Origin: Strigamia acuminata
Lineage: Eukaryota > Arthropoda > Chilopoda > Geophilomorpha > Linotaeniidae
NCBI GenBank assembly: GCA_949358305.1
Contig: OX442314.1
Span: 62,753,369 to 62,817,368 of the forward strand
Direction of reading: 5' to 3'
Length of the DNA stretch: 64,000 bases
The translations under genes and the position numbers were made by a program. Below, one piece after another: positions 53,101 to 62,943 of the stretch; position 1 is the first letter of the stretch, and each line of letters opens with the position of its first letter. The notes beneath the pieces were generated by a model that did no database searches, had not been told where the DNA came from, and saw only the letters and a program-made list of their open reading frames with translations.

Positions 53101-53890
53101 TGGGATTCATTGGTCGGTCTTTGCATCGAAATGAAGGTGCATCTCCAGTCGGAATTGGATGTTCCAACGTGGGGTGGCAGCCAGCTTTGTCACTAAACAC
53201 ATGTCTGTATTTTTCTACAAGAGTTAAGATTTGAGATCTCTGCCTTGGTGACAAATTGCTTTTTGCTAACAGTCTCTGGCTCAAATCAGCCGTGGAGACA
53301 GAAGGTGACTTTGATTCTGCAACCAAAGCATCCCATCGATCCATTATTGCATTTCCAAGTTCTTCAGGCGATGGTGGGTCGTCGAAGGGAAATGTGTCAT
53401 GTGGAAAATCAAGAAAGAAATATTCTCGATCTGTTAGATTGAGAACAATCCTATTTTCGATAATCCAAGAGCAACCTAATAATATAAATTTGGAAGCTGA
53501 TGGAAGAACAGTAAATGTCACAGGGATTTCACCACCCCGCCACTTGAGTGGCAATGTGATTGTTCCGATTGGACGTGTTGGTCTATCGCCAGTGTATACA
53601 ACTCGATTTTCTAAAAATGGAGTCATAAAGTGCAAGAGGTTTAGCTTTTTAAGCATTCCTCCGCTGATGTACCTATGGGTTGCCCCAGTATCCATCAGAG
53701 CGGTGACTTTTAAGCCGTTTAGTGTTGCTTTGAAGTAAGGCAGGGGAGTAATACTCTTTCCTGTCTTTAAAGCAACGTTAACATGATCGATTTCAGGTTC
53801 TGTGGAAAAAACCACGCGAGGATCTGGCTCTGTGGATGAAATGTCATCAAATAGCGCATCCTCCATGTCTTCTTCCATTGGAATCAACAC
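50180..53890 (-). CDS. pol: Gypsy Pol polyprotein (protease, RT, RNase H, integrase)
   Basis: About 1236 codons, intact. In order: aspartic protease MDTGATHRY (67-75); reverse transcriptase with LDLTKGYYQIKL (343-354), MPFGLCNAPSAFQ and YLDD (405-408); RNase H starting FTIHTDASGGGLG (549-561) with DLECLAVVWA; integrase with an HHCC zinc domain (H..H..CNRCQRC, about 790-840), the DDE core (GIDLIGP, SDNGPQF, TNLTERVNR), and a GPY/F-type module (FEGPYVITKV). The frame is -1 to gag and stays open upstream through the gag stop, so expression is probably by -1 frameshift. The first ATG in frame is at 53878. No chromodomain seen. All catalytic residues are present. Confidence 0.95.
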   Translation of the reverse strand: MLIPMEEDMEDALFDDISSTEPDPRVVFSTEPEIDHVNVALKTGKSITPLPYFKATLNGLKVTALMDTGATHRYISGGMLKKLNLLHFMTPFLENRVVYTGDRPTRPIGTITLPLKWRGGEIPVTFTVLPSASKFILLGCSWIIENRIVLNLTDREYFFLDFPHDTFPFDDPPSPEELGNAIMDRWDALVAESKSPSVSTADLSQRLLAKSNLSPRQRSQILTLVEKYRHVFSDKAGCHPTLEHPIPTGDAPSFRCKDRPMNPKKAEIYRELVAELLRDGWAEPCEGSYKNPPVIVAKKDGGYRLCIDFRWLNKITIEDVYQMPSISMILACLGGKKFFSTLDLTKGYYQIKLKSSDKKKTAFSTSDGTYQFTRMPFGLCNAPSAFQRMMDQVLGTAQHKWALAYLDDIIIFSDSFEEHLQHLDDILSKLDKNKLTASPSKSFICPEELNFLGFTMSNGGYSPNNDKVEAILNYPTPSSIKQLQRFIGMVGFYAALIPKLSITQKPFFALLKKDTKWEWSEECNVAFEYLKNQLAKGIVLPLPDFARNFTIHTDASGGGLGAVLMQLDDHGALRPVAYASRTLQGAENNYSTTDLECLAVVWAVDKFKPYIEYSEYQVETDHHALRFLMTMENPAGRLARWAMKLQNENFTIKYRKGTDNQIADALSRVSLDNGNPLEGKATLTEIIEPVALAYLTNETDYPMSFENIILQQRADKHLSKLIEWLELDDGQPRPELPKFLEERQYDCTLTRKGMLIIYAPFKTDFFVEEEDLGIGFKIFIPPSLQLAALQLIHDHPMAGHGGVEVTLERLKRVYFWPGMQKEVKLHVASCNRCQRCKPIQRKPKGLMVPTSPKIGRFEKIGIDLIGPLPRTSNRNRFILVVVDYATGWMEATPLRSAKMTAIAPILRRFFSCHGCPRFMLSDNGPQFISDVFQTLCDDAGVVPIKATPYHPQTNLTERVNRNIKIMLRIFTFEHDHWDRCIDQINFALHSAPNVSTGFTPAMLTYGRELRPFWDNRDVSYDTPFDPNRPYDAVRMLVARHRTLIAAALKNKSLAQAKQKTYYDQHRSDDKFEIGDLVLLKTHPLSNAANRYAASLEDRFEGPYVITKVFNNNAYALAKPITLQARGTHNIVKLRRFIPSEEKAEWPILDKEDEEVLENQPVDTGTATILPTPVQPTESGIATKLPTPVKPFGKPKRIKPLLLPQVDSQKPTTARPKPNSDSNRPSRNHVLPIRYRD

Positions 53891-53913
53891 AATAGTGAGA
53901 GCGCAGTCGTCAG

Positions 53914-55515
53914 TTACTCGGGGGTTTCTGTCGACTGCGACTCCTCGTTTCCCGCCATGTCAGGCCAGCCACCAAATTCATTGGCTGCAAGCATAGCCTG
54001 CATCATGCTGTGTTGGGCAGCGGCGATTGTTTCCATTGCTGCTTTAGCGGCTTCCACTTTAAGGGGGCAATCCCTTTCAAAGTGTGCGCCACCGCAGCCC
54101 CAGCAACCGCCAACTCTTGGTTTGGTCGCATAGTCTTTGAGCCTATTGCTCGGGACTAGCGCCTTCTCGTTGCCTTCTGCGGCCTTTGTTGCTGCTATCG
54201 CAGCATTTTTAGGCGCAGGGAACAGTGTTCTATTGTTTGGATTTCTCAATCCAAACGGAACAAATTTCGGTTTATCTCCACCCGCAGCATTTGGTATTGT
54301 TACCATTTGCTGGTTGGATTTTTGAATTGGCGTAACAGTTTCTGTTTTTGCCGCCTCAATGATTGCTGCATTTGTCACAGTTTCCTGATTTATGATCGCG
54401 GCCTCCGTAGCAATGCAGGCTCTCCTGAGCGACGCCCAAGTGTTCTCCAAGTTAATGGCATTTGCGACCATGTTTTTGGCCGCTGGGCGCAGAATTGCCA
54501 GCACTTTTTGAATTTGCTGGCTCTCGTGCACAGGAATAGTCAATTGAGCGTATAACTTCTCGAGTCTTATCACCACTTGGGTGGCAGACTCATGAGACAG
54601 TTGCTGTGTTTTAGCGATTTCTGCTAAAAGCAGCGCATCGCTCGGACGAAAATGGGTGATAAATTCATGTTCGAATTCCTCCCAATTCGTTTTGGCATGA
54701 GAAGAGAACCATGTGGCCGCATCTCCTCGGAAAAACTTAAACAAATGCTCAGCAAGCACTTGGTTCAGATAGGGCAAAGCAAAGCGTAGAGAACGTTTTA
54801 AATCAATAAGGAAAGACTTAGCTTTCGTTTTGTCCCCTGCAAACGCTTCAATTCCAATGGATTTGACTCGTTTACTTAGCTCTACTTCATCCATTGGCCT
54901 GGGAGCAGGCATAGCCTGGTCAGTTTTGTGAAGAAACTTTTCTCCCCAAGCCAGAAAAAGAGGATTTCCAGTCGTAGGCGTTGAGCCTGTGCTGGATCCA
55001 GAGTTTGGTGTTGTCACGGTGGGAGAAATCGTGTTTGAGATTGCAGATTGTGCTCTCAAATTCGATTGTCCAGCCGCCACCACGCTGTCAACGATAGCTT
55101 TTTGACTAGCTATCATCTTCAACAAGCTTTCATTCGATAATTTCGCAGAGTCTAACTCCTGCAAAGCATGAGTTAACCGGTCGCTAATATCACCGAATTC
55201 CGTGCGCGTTTGCGTTAATTGACGCATAGTGCTATCCGATTTGTCTTGGAGTTCCACCAAGTGATCGGCTACTTTCAGAAGCGTGTCTTCCCACACTTCG
55301 TAGGTTGTCATATCATCGATAACTAGATTAAAGACGTTGCAAGTCGTTTCAAGCATCGCTTGATCCAACAATTTAACTTTAGGACTTGACATATTGTCGT
55401 TTGAAGAAGCAATCGAATTATTATCCGAGTCGTTCAAATCTGAATCCGTTGCGGGTGTGAAAGAATTAGGTGCAGGAGAGTCCCACGTGGTCTTACCAGT
55501 TCTGGTCGCTGGCAT
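53914..55515 (-). CDS. gag: Gypsy Gag protein (533 aa)
   Basis: The frame is open further upstream to 55608, but the first ATG is at 55515 (MPATRTGKT). There is a Ser/Asp/Asn-rich N-terminus, a coiled-coil-like segment, then a capsid-type retrotransposon gag domain (AFAGDKTKAKSFLIDLKRSL, FKFFRGDAATWFSS, EFITHFRPSD). A zinc knuckle CWGCGGAHFERDC lies near residue 475. Its spacing is C-x2-C-x3-H-x4-C, one residue shorter than the usual x4. The gag stop lies 24 bp before the upper limit given for pol, and the frames overlap. Confidence 0.93.
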   Translation of the reverse strand: MPATRTGKTTWDSPAPNSFTPATDSDLNDSDNNSIASSNDNMSSPKVKLLDQAMLETTCNVFNLVIDDMTTYEVWEDTLLKVADHLVELQDKSDSTMRQLTQTRTEFGDISDRLTHALQELDSAKLSNESLLKMIASQKAIVDSVVAAGQSNLRAQSAISNTISPTVTTPNSGSSTGSTPTTGNPLFLAWGEKFLHKTDQAMPAPRPMDEVELSKRVKSIGIEAFAGDKTKAKSFLIDLKRSLRFALPYLNQVLAEHLFKFFRGDAATWFSSHAKTNWEEFEHEFITHFRPSDALLLAEIAKTQQLSHESATQVVIRLEKLYAQLTIPVHESQQIQKVLAILRPAAKNMVANAINLENTWASLRRACIATEAAIINQETVTNAAIIEAAKTETVTPIQKSNQQMVTIPNAAGGDKPKFVPFGLRNPNNRTLFPAPKNAAIAATKAAEGNEKALVPSNRLKDYATKPRVGGCWGCGGAHFERDCPLKVEAAKAAMETIAAAQHSMMQAMLAANEFGGWPDMAGNEESQSTETPE

Positions 55516-57717
55516 TGACACAATGTGACCAAAAGCAGGACCGCAGCTTGCAAGGTGAACAAGTGGAATTAAGTCACGACCAATGAGGAGACAGGAGATT
55601 AGGCTCAAGTAGCCATTCTTGGGAGAGGGATTAGTGATGTCACTTCCCCCCCCTGGTTTCCCATTGGTAGAAAATTAAAATAATTTATAGAATCAATTTC
55701 CCAGAGTTCCAAGAAAATGTCGAAATTTGAAATTCCAATCATTCTCGAAAATTCCGAGATTTCCACATGTTTTTCTATTGTCTTTCCAGTCGCCATGTTT
55801 GATTTTTAAAATAAAAACAAAATTTCGACCGTTTTAATGTTCCAATTCCTACATTTCTGCAGAAAAAACAACACTTTTTGAAAAAACAATAGTGATTTTT
55901 CGGTTTGGAACTAGAAGTTCTGAACCAGATCAAAATGGTCTGATTCCACAAAAACATGACTTTTGTGCTTTTCTAAAAAAGCACGAAATCATGTCTGTAG
56001 AACTTCGAAATTTTCAAACCAGTTAATTTTATCATTGTTAGCAACAAATAACAAAATCAAACCGCGCTAGCGCGCAGACAAACCGATTCTTGATGCCTCG
56101 CAAGAAGAAACAGAGGAAGAAAGATAAGAAAATAAAAATAAAAAATTACAAAATACTGGGTGTTTTTTAATCTAAAAGACACCCAAAAAGTTCCAATTTT
56201 TAGCAGAAGGTTTTTGCAGATATTTACACTACGGGGATATTGTTGCAATCTCTTCTTCTGCCCCAAGAGACCAACAAACGCGCCCGCTCACCCCTTTCGG
56301 AGACTCATTCCAGTCTGCACGAGGCTGCCTTTCGACAGAAACGTGCCTACACTGAGATGTCTGTTCATCCCAATGAAATGGTGTTTTTTGTGGAACAGTC
56401 AGTTGCACTTAAAGTAAGAAGGAAATGCATCTTCTGTCCCTAGTCGCCTTGGGTCCCACCCTTCAGCCGCCATTGTGAAGCCATATCGCCCTCCATTTGA
56501 CGCTGTATACAACCCGGCATTTGAGGTGATTATTACCGCTGTCAGGTGTGGAGTCCCAAGAAAACCATGAAAATCATAGATAGGGAAGTTTAGAGAAAAA
56601 GTAAAAAATGAAAAAGATGTAAAAACAACTAATTTCCAAATTACAGAGATTGCTCCAGACTGTGGTTTGAGCACAGTCCTTTAACAAACTGCAGTAGCCC
56701 AGAAATCAAGCAAGAGTGAATAAAATTCAGAAACAAAAGTTACAGGCTAGATTCCCAATCTTTTTTCAAAGTTGGTAGCTACCTGAACGCACAGATATCG
56801 TTCCTACGCCCTAACGAACTCTCTGTGCCATTTGAGCACTTCACCATCGGTATCCCCGTACCTCCGGCAGCTCTCCCTGCTGTCCGTGTCCCAATTTCAG
56901 CAACTCTTGGGTTAAATACGTTAACTTGCAGTTGCCTACCAACCAGTACACGGGACAGGGTAGGATTATGACCGATGTGAACCCGGATGAGCGCCTTGAG
57001 CAGCCACAACGCAACCCATAAATTATGAGTCGCAACAAAAATCAAGGCAGTCTTCCCATGTGTGCGGACACTTCGCTGCTACTCGGGTCCAACTACACGC
57101 CAACTCACCGCACGTGACTGTTCCCGCGCCAGCGACCACTAAGCTAGCAACCTGCATCCAAGCGACTAAACGTCCTACAAGAAATTTGGTGTCACTCAAA
57201 GCTCAGTTCAACATCGCCTCCTCGCCCGGCCCATAATGGAACCAGTGATTGCAGCGTGGCACCTGGAATATGACCGCTTCTCCCCCGTGGGATTTGGTTT
57301 GCTGGTGGCCACCAGCGCGCCTCCTCCACGAATCGAGTTTGAATACGCTGCAGACTGTCCCATTACTTTTACTTGGGCTGCGCACCAAGAAATAAAAATA
57401 ATAAAGAAGGTTTGGAATTATATTCCCCTCCCAACCACTCAGTTTTTTAGGCTAAGCTAGAAAGGAATAGAAGACCGTTGGAAAGTGTGGCTAGTGTAAG
57501 TCCCGGCTTGCCAGTACCCAGGCAAGCTGGACATGCAAAGCCACCAATTTTTGTCTGATCAGGGTCCAATGGTCAGCGATTAGCGGCCGTTTCGCCTGCT
57601 GACCCCCTGTCACAATCATGACCAAGGAAATTTCCCCCTCTAGTTGAAAGAAAAAATTCATTTAATATTGTGCTTCGCACAATCAGTAAATTAGAATAGT
57701 ATTCGCAAGAGAATTCA
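55516..57717 (-). other. Long 5' leader of the Gypsy element
   Basis: 2.2 kb between primer site and gag, unusually long. It contains a second purine tract (55639-55655) and short upstream ORFs without recognisable features. It may carry packaging or internal-entry functions (inference). Confidence 0.6.
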
Positions 57718-57737
57718 AAATCCTGGACGGGCCCACA
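57718..57737 (-). other. Primer binding site, tRNA-Pro-like
   Basis: On the minus strand TGTGGGCCCGTCCAGGATTT lies 2 nt after the 5' LTR. It matches the complement of the usual tRNA-Pro 3' end at 17 of 20 positions from memory. Confidence 0.55.
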
Positions 57738-57739
57738 AT

Positions 57740-58361
57740 TGTGAGTGTTCGGACGGACGCCACGTGGTCGGGGGAGAGCCACGGAGGCGCTGGACGCAAC
57801 ACACACGATAAAACAAACCACGAAATACACGGAGACACAATATAGTTTTAGTTATGGCTTTATTGGATGTCTAGGGGTATGATGCAGTGTCCCATAGTGT
57901 ATTTCCCAAGGCGGCGGTTCCTTCGAACCGTCCCTAATCAGACCGCGTGGCACGGCGGCCATCGGCCGCCATGACACACGAGGTCGGTAATCGGTTTTGG
58001 GCCACGCCGCCGAAGTTACGGTTAACGTCCGGCGGACGTGGCGCAACTGGACGCTCAGGTCCCGGCGGGCGATATCATCGCCACGCCGATAGTTTGGGTT
58101 ATCTCAATAGCCAGTTTCGGAGGCGGTCGCAACACGACCGTTCGCCTTGCTGGTTGATCAACAACTCTCTTGTCCCTACGGGGACCAACCACTTCCGGAA
58201 GGGCGACTTCCGGGGCCCGATCCTGCTTGACCAAAGGCCCGCAGCTCCACCTGGTTGCGGGGGACCGCAACAGGCTGCGCGAGATACGAGAGGCGCTGGA
58301 GCTGCGCCAAGTGCATTGCCGTTGCAGTGCAGCGACCCGTGCGCAGGGGCAGCTGGTCACA
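57740..58361 (-). repeat. 5' LTR
   Basis: 622 bp, same length as and apparently identical to 47573-48194. It ends at 58361, followed by the ATAC duplication. Confidence 0.95.
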
Positions 58362-58601
58362 ATACTACACTTCATATTAGTATACTAGTATACTACAACT
58401 TCATAGAGTATAGAACCAAAAGTTACTCTATGCCCAACTTGCTTTGTATCCGACAATTTGAGAATTGAATACATTTGCTTCATTTGAATTTCCCTCCGCG
58501 TTGGCTTGCCATAGATCGTTGTATCGGCTTTCGAGTCATCCTTGGCCAACTTACTGCACAAATGCCTGCAAATCAAACTTTAATCTTTTTAGTTACACCT
58601 T

Positions 58602-58931
58602 TCATAGTGTTTCCGTGCATTTACGCACCTTACGCGGTCGACTGACGGCTACTGCATCGCCCAAACCCGCCGCATCGTTGCACCCGCCGTCCTCCAAGTC
58701 GACTGCTTTTCGCGCCTGTCGCGCACTCGCTCCTGGAGCGATCTTTTTGTCCCGCTCCAAAGTCGTTGTCGCGGATAAAGGTCGCTGCTGAGGCCTTTTA
58801 ACCACTGCAAAGGGGTTATTCGGCACCCTTCTCTCGTTTCCGCCCCTTGTTTGACCAGATCTCGGACCCCACAGTTCGATATCGGCGTCGCAAGAGGCAT
58901 TTAGCTGTACTGCGCCTGGCAACGCCGCCAT
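58602..58931 (-). CDS. Possible first coding exon, unknown protein
   Basis: The minus-strand ATG at 58931 opens a 109-codon GC-rich frame (Ala/Arg-rich, with NERRVPNNPFAVVKRPQQRP). Donor-like sites AAG|GTGCGT (after 58629) and C|GTAAGG (after 58634) lie near its end, and an acceptor TTTGCAG follows 50-60 bp on. Phases do not give a long continuation: the frame at 58385-58576 (IYGKPTRREIQMKQ) would need phase 2, which neither donor gives. Upstream (59090-59100) is a TCACGTGA E-box palindrome. It may be a real gene whose downstream part was cut off by the Gypsy insertion 240 bp away. Confidence 0.3.
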   Translation of the reverse strand: MAALPGAVQLNASCDADIELWGPRSGQTRGGNERRVPNNPFAVVKRPQQRPLSATTTLERDKKIAPGASARQARKAVDLEDGGCNDAAGLGDAVAVSRPRKVRKCTETL

Positions 58932-59825
58932 TTTGAACGACCTTGGTCGTTTCCCAACTCGTTTTTAGATTGTTTCGACTTTTCGCCCAATTTACTAGTA
59001 ATTCGAACTCTCTTCCGCCGTGTTAGCATTTATTTAAATACTAATCGCTTATTTGTCCGTTCTAAAAAGCCTTCACTTCGATCAAAACGAGTCACGTGAC
59101 TTCAGCACCTTCGTTTCGTTCGTTTCGCCTGCCAACCAGGTTTTAGCACTACCGGAGTAGCTCACCACGTTCTAACGTGCATTTCGGCCCGTTTTGGTTT
59201 GTTTTTGGTCTGTTTGACCACTCTTAAACGTTTGAAGAGGTTCCTAAACCTCTCGTCGGGTCTTTCCCGGAGGTTTGGCGGCCTTAATTGTCGTTTTCAA
59301 CGTTTGGATCGCGCATCCCGCCTCGCGTCGGGTTTTAGTAGCCGCACGACCCGACTCCTCTCGTCTGCTCGCCCTTTGAGTTTGTTTTTTACACTAATTT
59401 ACGTGAATAAACGGTTTTTGGGGAATTTTGGGCTTACTACTAGTTTGATTTAACTAATCAATATTGTGTTTTCAGAGCTCGTAGTTGAGTTTAACTTAAG
59501 TTTGGATGTTTTATTGATTCTGTATTGTGTTGAAGCCCAACCGTTTTTTTTTGTCGTTTTTACAACATATTTTATCATTGCATAAATATAAATATTTACA
59601 GTTAGTTAAACATGTGAAAACTAAATGAAAATCCTTATGTTTAGCCAATACAGAAAATTAATTTATAAATACATGGTAAATGAAATATTTACCTATAGAT
59701 TTATCATTACATTTAAAATAATTGATTATACTAATATTTATCATTATTTTTAAAATATATTTAATTTTGAAAATCAGATCTTTTTTTGCAGTGTATAAAC
59801 CAACTACTAATAATCTCCTGATTTC
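58932..59825. other. Promoter-like GC-rich flank, then AT-rich element interior
   Basis: 58940-59350 is moderately GC-rich with TCACGTGA. From about 59560 the sequence is AT-rich with TTTATCATT words like 46658-47568. Confidence 0.3.
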
Positions 59826-60065
59826 CGCTTCCGCTTTCGTTTGCCCCAAAAACCGTCAACGCCATTCGTTTTTTCACCCTTGAATACCCCTATATCCAAA
59901 TTTTGGAGATGATCTGAGAGGTGGCCGGTAAAGTAAAATTATAGCAAATTTATTGCCGGAAAATCTGGGTGTCCGGGCCACAACTAATGAAGTCGGGACA
60001 GGCCACAGCGGCCATGGGCCACCGGGAAACTCCCGGTAGCCCGCCGGGCCAGTCCAGCACTGCCC
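59826..60065 (-). repeat. Transposon end, inverted copy of 46283-46392
   Basis: The complement runs from GTGCTGGACTGGCCCGGCGG through a short inverted segment (TACCGGGAGTTTCCCGGTGG) and AATAAATTTGC into the shared 110-bp block. It looks like the fuller form of the left copy. Confidence 0.75.
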
Positions 60066-61114
60066 GAAAACGACTCAAGACGACTTCCTTACAACTTGAA
60101 ACCATTTTAGAACGAAAAAGGAGGTAAAACAACCATACATTATTTGAAAATCAGTGAAAATTTGTGACTAATATCTTCAAATTTATTACAGATAGCGTAC
60201 AGCACGAGTTGCGATCACAAACGATCAAAATTCGATGACAAGAGCTTCGGAAACGTATTAGATGACCTCCAATCGATCTGCAACTAATGAATACGGAAAG
60301 AGCAGCTCAAAATTACCTTCAATCAAAGGTAAATCGAAGACATACTCAATTTCTATAAATCAATTTCGGATCGACGGCGGAAGTGATGCAAAAATCGAAT
60401 TCTGCGGTAATAATATTAATCACTGACGTAAAATTCTATTATACATTCCAGGAACTCAACCAATTACCGGAATCCCGCAACATTAATTTCATAACTATGG
60501 AATTCAGCTGGAATGAGATAAGGATCAATATTAACTTAGAACTGAGAATGAGTATTAAAAAGCAAACTTTGATTTCAGAAATGCAAGAATCAACTCGCAT
60601 TTGGACACGACCTCCACTGCATTACCGTGAACGAGAAACGGACACCACTCGGAGACCAGCTTAATTTTTCTTGAATTGAGTGAACAAACATGGATTAAAA
60701 TATCCATCTAAACCCAACTTGACTGGACTCGTTTTGTTTCGATTCCTCTGAAATCTTGGATCAAAATTGCATCCAAAATCTTGGAACAAATTTTGGAATG
60801 GTTGGAGGCACCTTTTGATTGCAAACTTCTAAAAAGCTGCATACCGCTTTAAAAACTCCATCTATGTTAGGGTTTCTGTTTTCCCACTTTTCTTTTAATT
60901 GCCGGTTCCTGGTACCAAAATGGCCGGTACTCCGGGGAAATCGGTACTCTAGGTACCATAATTATTTTCGATGATTTTCATTGATTTTTCATCATATTAG
61001 GCTTTTTTAAATTGATTTTTCATTATTTTAGGCGTTTTTTAATTGAATTTTTCATAATTTTCCTCATTTTTGTTGGATTTTTAATCGTTGTAGACGTTTT
61101 ATTGATGGATTTTA
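60066..61114. other. Intergenic, no gene supported
   Basis: A 93-codon frame at 60383-60664 has no domain or clear splice context. A GGTACC-rich stretch (60905-60960) looks like a repeat end. Confidence 0.25.
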
Positions 61115-61360
61115 TTTTAGATGTCTAAACAATAAAATATCCTTTAAAAGACGTCTAAAACAAAAGAACTATCCATCAAAAGATGTCTAAAAGAATGAAA
61201 TATCCATTAAAAAACGTATAAAACGACTAAAATATCCATAAAAGGATGTCTAAAATGAAGAAAAATCGATAAAAACACGTCTGAAATGAAGAAAAATCGA
61301 TAAAAACAAGACTGAAATGATGAAAAATAGTTAAAAATATGTCTGAAATGATGAAATATA
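61115..61360. repeat. Tandem repeat, about 33-36 bp unit
   Basis: Six or seven copies of a unit containing GATGTCTAAAA and AAATATCCAT(T/A)AAA, drifting to ACGTCTGAAATGAAGAAAAAT. Confidence 0.8.
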
Positions 61361-61924
61361 TCCCGAGTTTCGACTTGTGTTTGTGAAAAACAACTACGAC
61401 ACATTGGTTTGTATTTCTCTCCGCTCCTCGCGTAACTTCGACTTGTTTCTCTTCTGTAATCCGTTTTGTAAATGACCTTCTATTTCACAGAAAAGCAACT
61501 GGTAGACCACTGTGCATTTGGGATGATATTGCAAACTTGACCAAAGGGCTTTTGCTGTGCCAAATCGCAACACGATATTTTTCCGCTACAGAATTTTATT
61601 CATCGCTCATCTTTTCTTGTCTTCTTAGGCGATTCGAGCACGGATCGTTCTGGTCAACCTTGTTGCGCAGAAATATTCTGAGTTTGCTGATTCCTTTTCG
61701 TCTTCGTTGTATTGAAAATCAAAATTGTTACCGTATCAAGCTGTATGTCGGTATAGCTCGAGTTTTACCAACACGCCGGCAAATCCTGTTTTTACCGGCA
61801 TGTCGTTTTGAGTACGAATATTTATCCATGAGAATTGAACCAAAAGATGCGGAACAAGAGTTTTTAGATGTTAAAAATGCATGAAATTGGCCTAAAATTC
61901 TAAAAATTTACCCAAATTTTAATA
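61361..61924. other. Intergenic with an unexplained 115-codon frame
   Basis: The plus-strand frame 61537-61884 has no domain, signal peptide or splice context that I recognise, so I do not call it a gene. Confidence 0.25.
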
Positions 61925-62100
61925 ATACCATACTGTCTCGTTTAATAGCCGGGGTTCATTAAGGCTCCGGGCAGTCATTGGCCAAAAATTTTATAGGCGC
62001 CGGGCCCGTATTAGCGCCGAGTTTCATATTAGCGCCATGCGGGGCGGCTCAAAACCAGAATTAGACGCTCGGGCTATTAAACGGGGGGGGGGGTACGGTA
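61925..62100. mobile_element. Small MITE-like element with GTTTAATAGCC ends
   Basis: The left end TACTGTCTCGTTTAATAGCC and the right end (complement TACCGTACC...CGTTTAATAGCCC) form imperfect inverted ends around GC-rich GCGCCGGGC words. No coding capacity. Confidence 0.6.
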
Positions 62101-62135
62101 ACTCTTTGAATATCAACAAAGCTCAAATTCCTATA

Positions 62136-62349
62136 TACCGTATTTTACCGAATAAGATTCGCCCTCGAATTGTAGCCGCCCTCGAATAAGAGCCGCGGCT
62201 TATGTTACGTTCATTGAACGTAACATTGACATTGGCCACTATTTGAAATAAAAGCCGCCCCCGAATTGGAGCCGCCCTCGATTTGGAGCCGCGGCTCAAA
62301 GTGCCCGTTTTGAATAAGAGCCCCGGCTCTTATTTGGTAAAATACGGTA
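62136..62349. mobile_element. 214-bp MITE with TACCGTATTTTACC ends
   Basis: The ends TACCGTATTTTACCGAATAA and the complement of the right end differ at one of the first 20 bases. The interior repeats GCCGCCCTCGAAT and contains an inverted ACGTTCATTGAACGT core. The 58-bp palindrome at 29342-29399 consists of two such ends joined. Confidence 0.8.
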
Positions 62350-62943
62350 AGTATTCATCTGGGCTCCTTTAATTTAAAAAAGAAACCAGCCACACGGGCA
62401 TGTTTTAGTTCATATCGGCATGCCGGTGTACTAGTAAGCTTTGTATCTGAAATTTTCAAAAGTTGTAAATCCCATGTTGAGCGGCGTGCGGCTTAAACAC
62501 TTCTTGTGTTTTTTTGACGCCGATTTTCGATTTATTTTACACTCGTAATTCGTATTCGCAAGTTCTAACGACTTGGGAGGGGCGTTTTTAATCCCTTGTT
62601 GATTTGTCTTCCACGCAAAATCGGCGATGGTAGACATCTCCTGTATTGATCGTTTGTTGTCCACATGCATTTGAAACAAGTTTGGAGGTCAATGTCCTCA
62701 TTCAGTACAGTTATAACAAATTGCAAGGAACTCGAGAAATCGGTTCGTTACAACAAAAGTTTGTTAGGTCGACATTTTTTAATGTTGTGTTCTATGGTCA
62801 ACGAATGCTTAAAAATGGCTTTGTTAACCAACCAACGAAAAATTAGTCATACATTGCAGTTTGTTATAGCGAGGTTTGACTGTAGAGTCTTGGATGTCTG
62901 ACTTGATCGTTTCATCGATTGGACCTGGAACTGTCGTACAGAC
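62350..62943. other. Intergenic, no gene recognised
   Basis: Overlapping short frames on both strands lack features. Confidence 0.25.

Larger units (their letters stand above)
47573..58361 (-). mobile_element. Complete Ty3/Gypsy LTR retrotransposon with third ORF (10.8 kb)
   Basis: Two 622-bp LTRs (57740-58361 at the 5' side, 47573-48194 at the 3' side) start TGTGA and end TCACA. The 4-bp target duplication ATAC lies at 47569-47572 and 58362-58365. A tRNA-Pro-like primer site (57718-57737) and a purine tract next to the 3' LTR (48195-48208) are present. Gag, Pol and a third ORF are open on the minus strand. The LTRs look identical by eye, so insertion is recent and the element may be active. 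Confidence 0.95.

Noticed and set aside
58385-58576. Costars-like protein segment (IYGKPTRREIQMKQ, VTFGSIL)
   Set aside because: Resemblance is faint, and the splice phase does not join it to the exon at 58602-58931. It ends at the transposon border.
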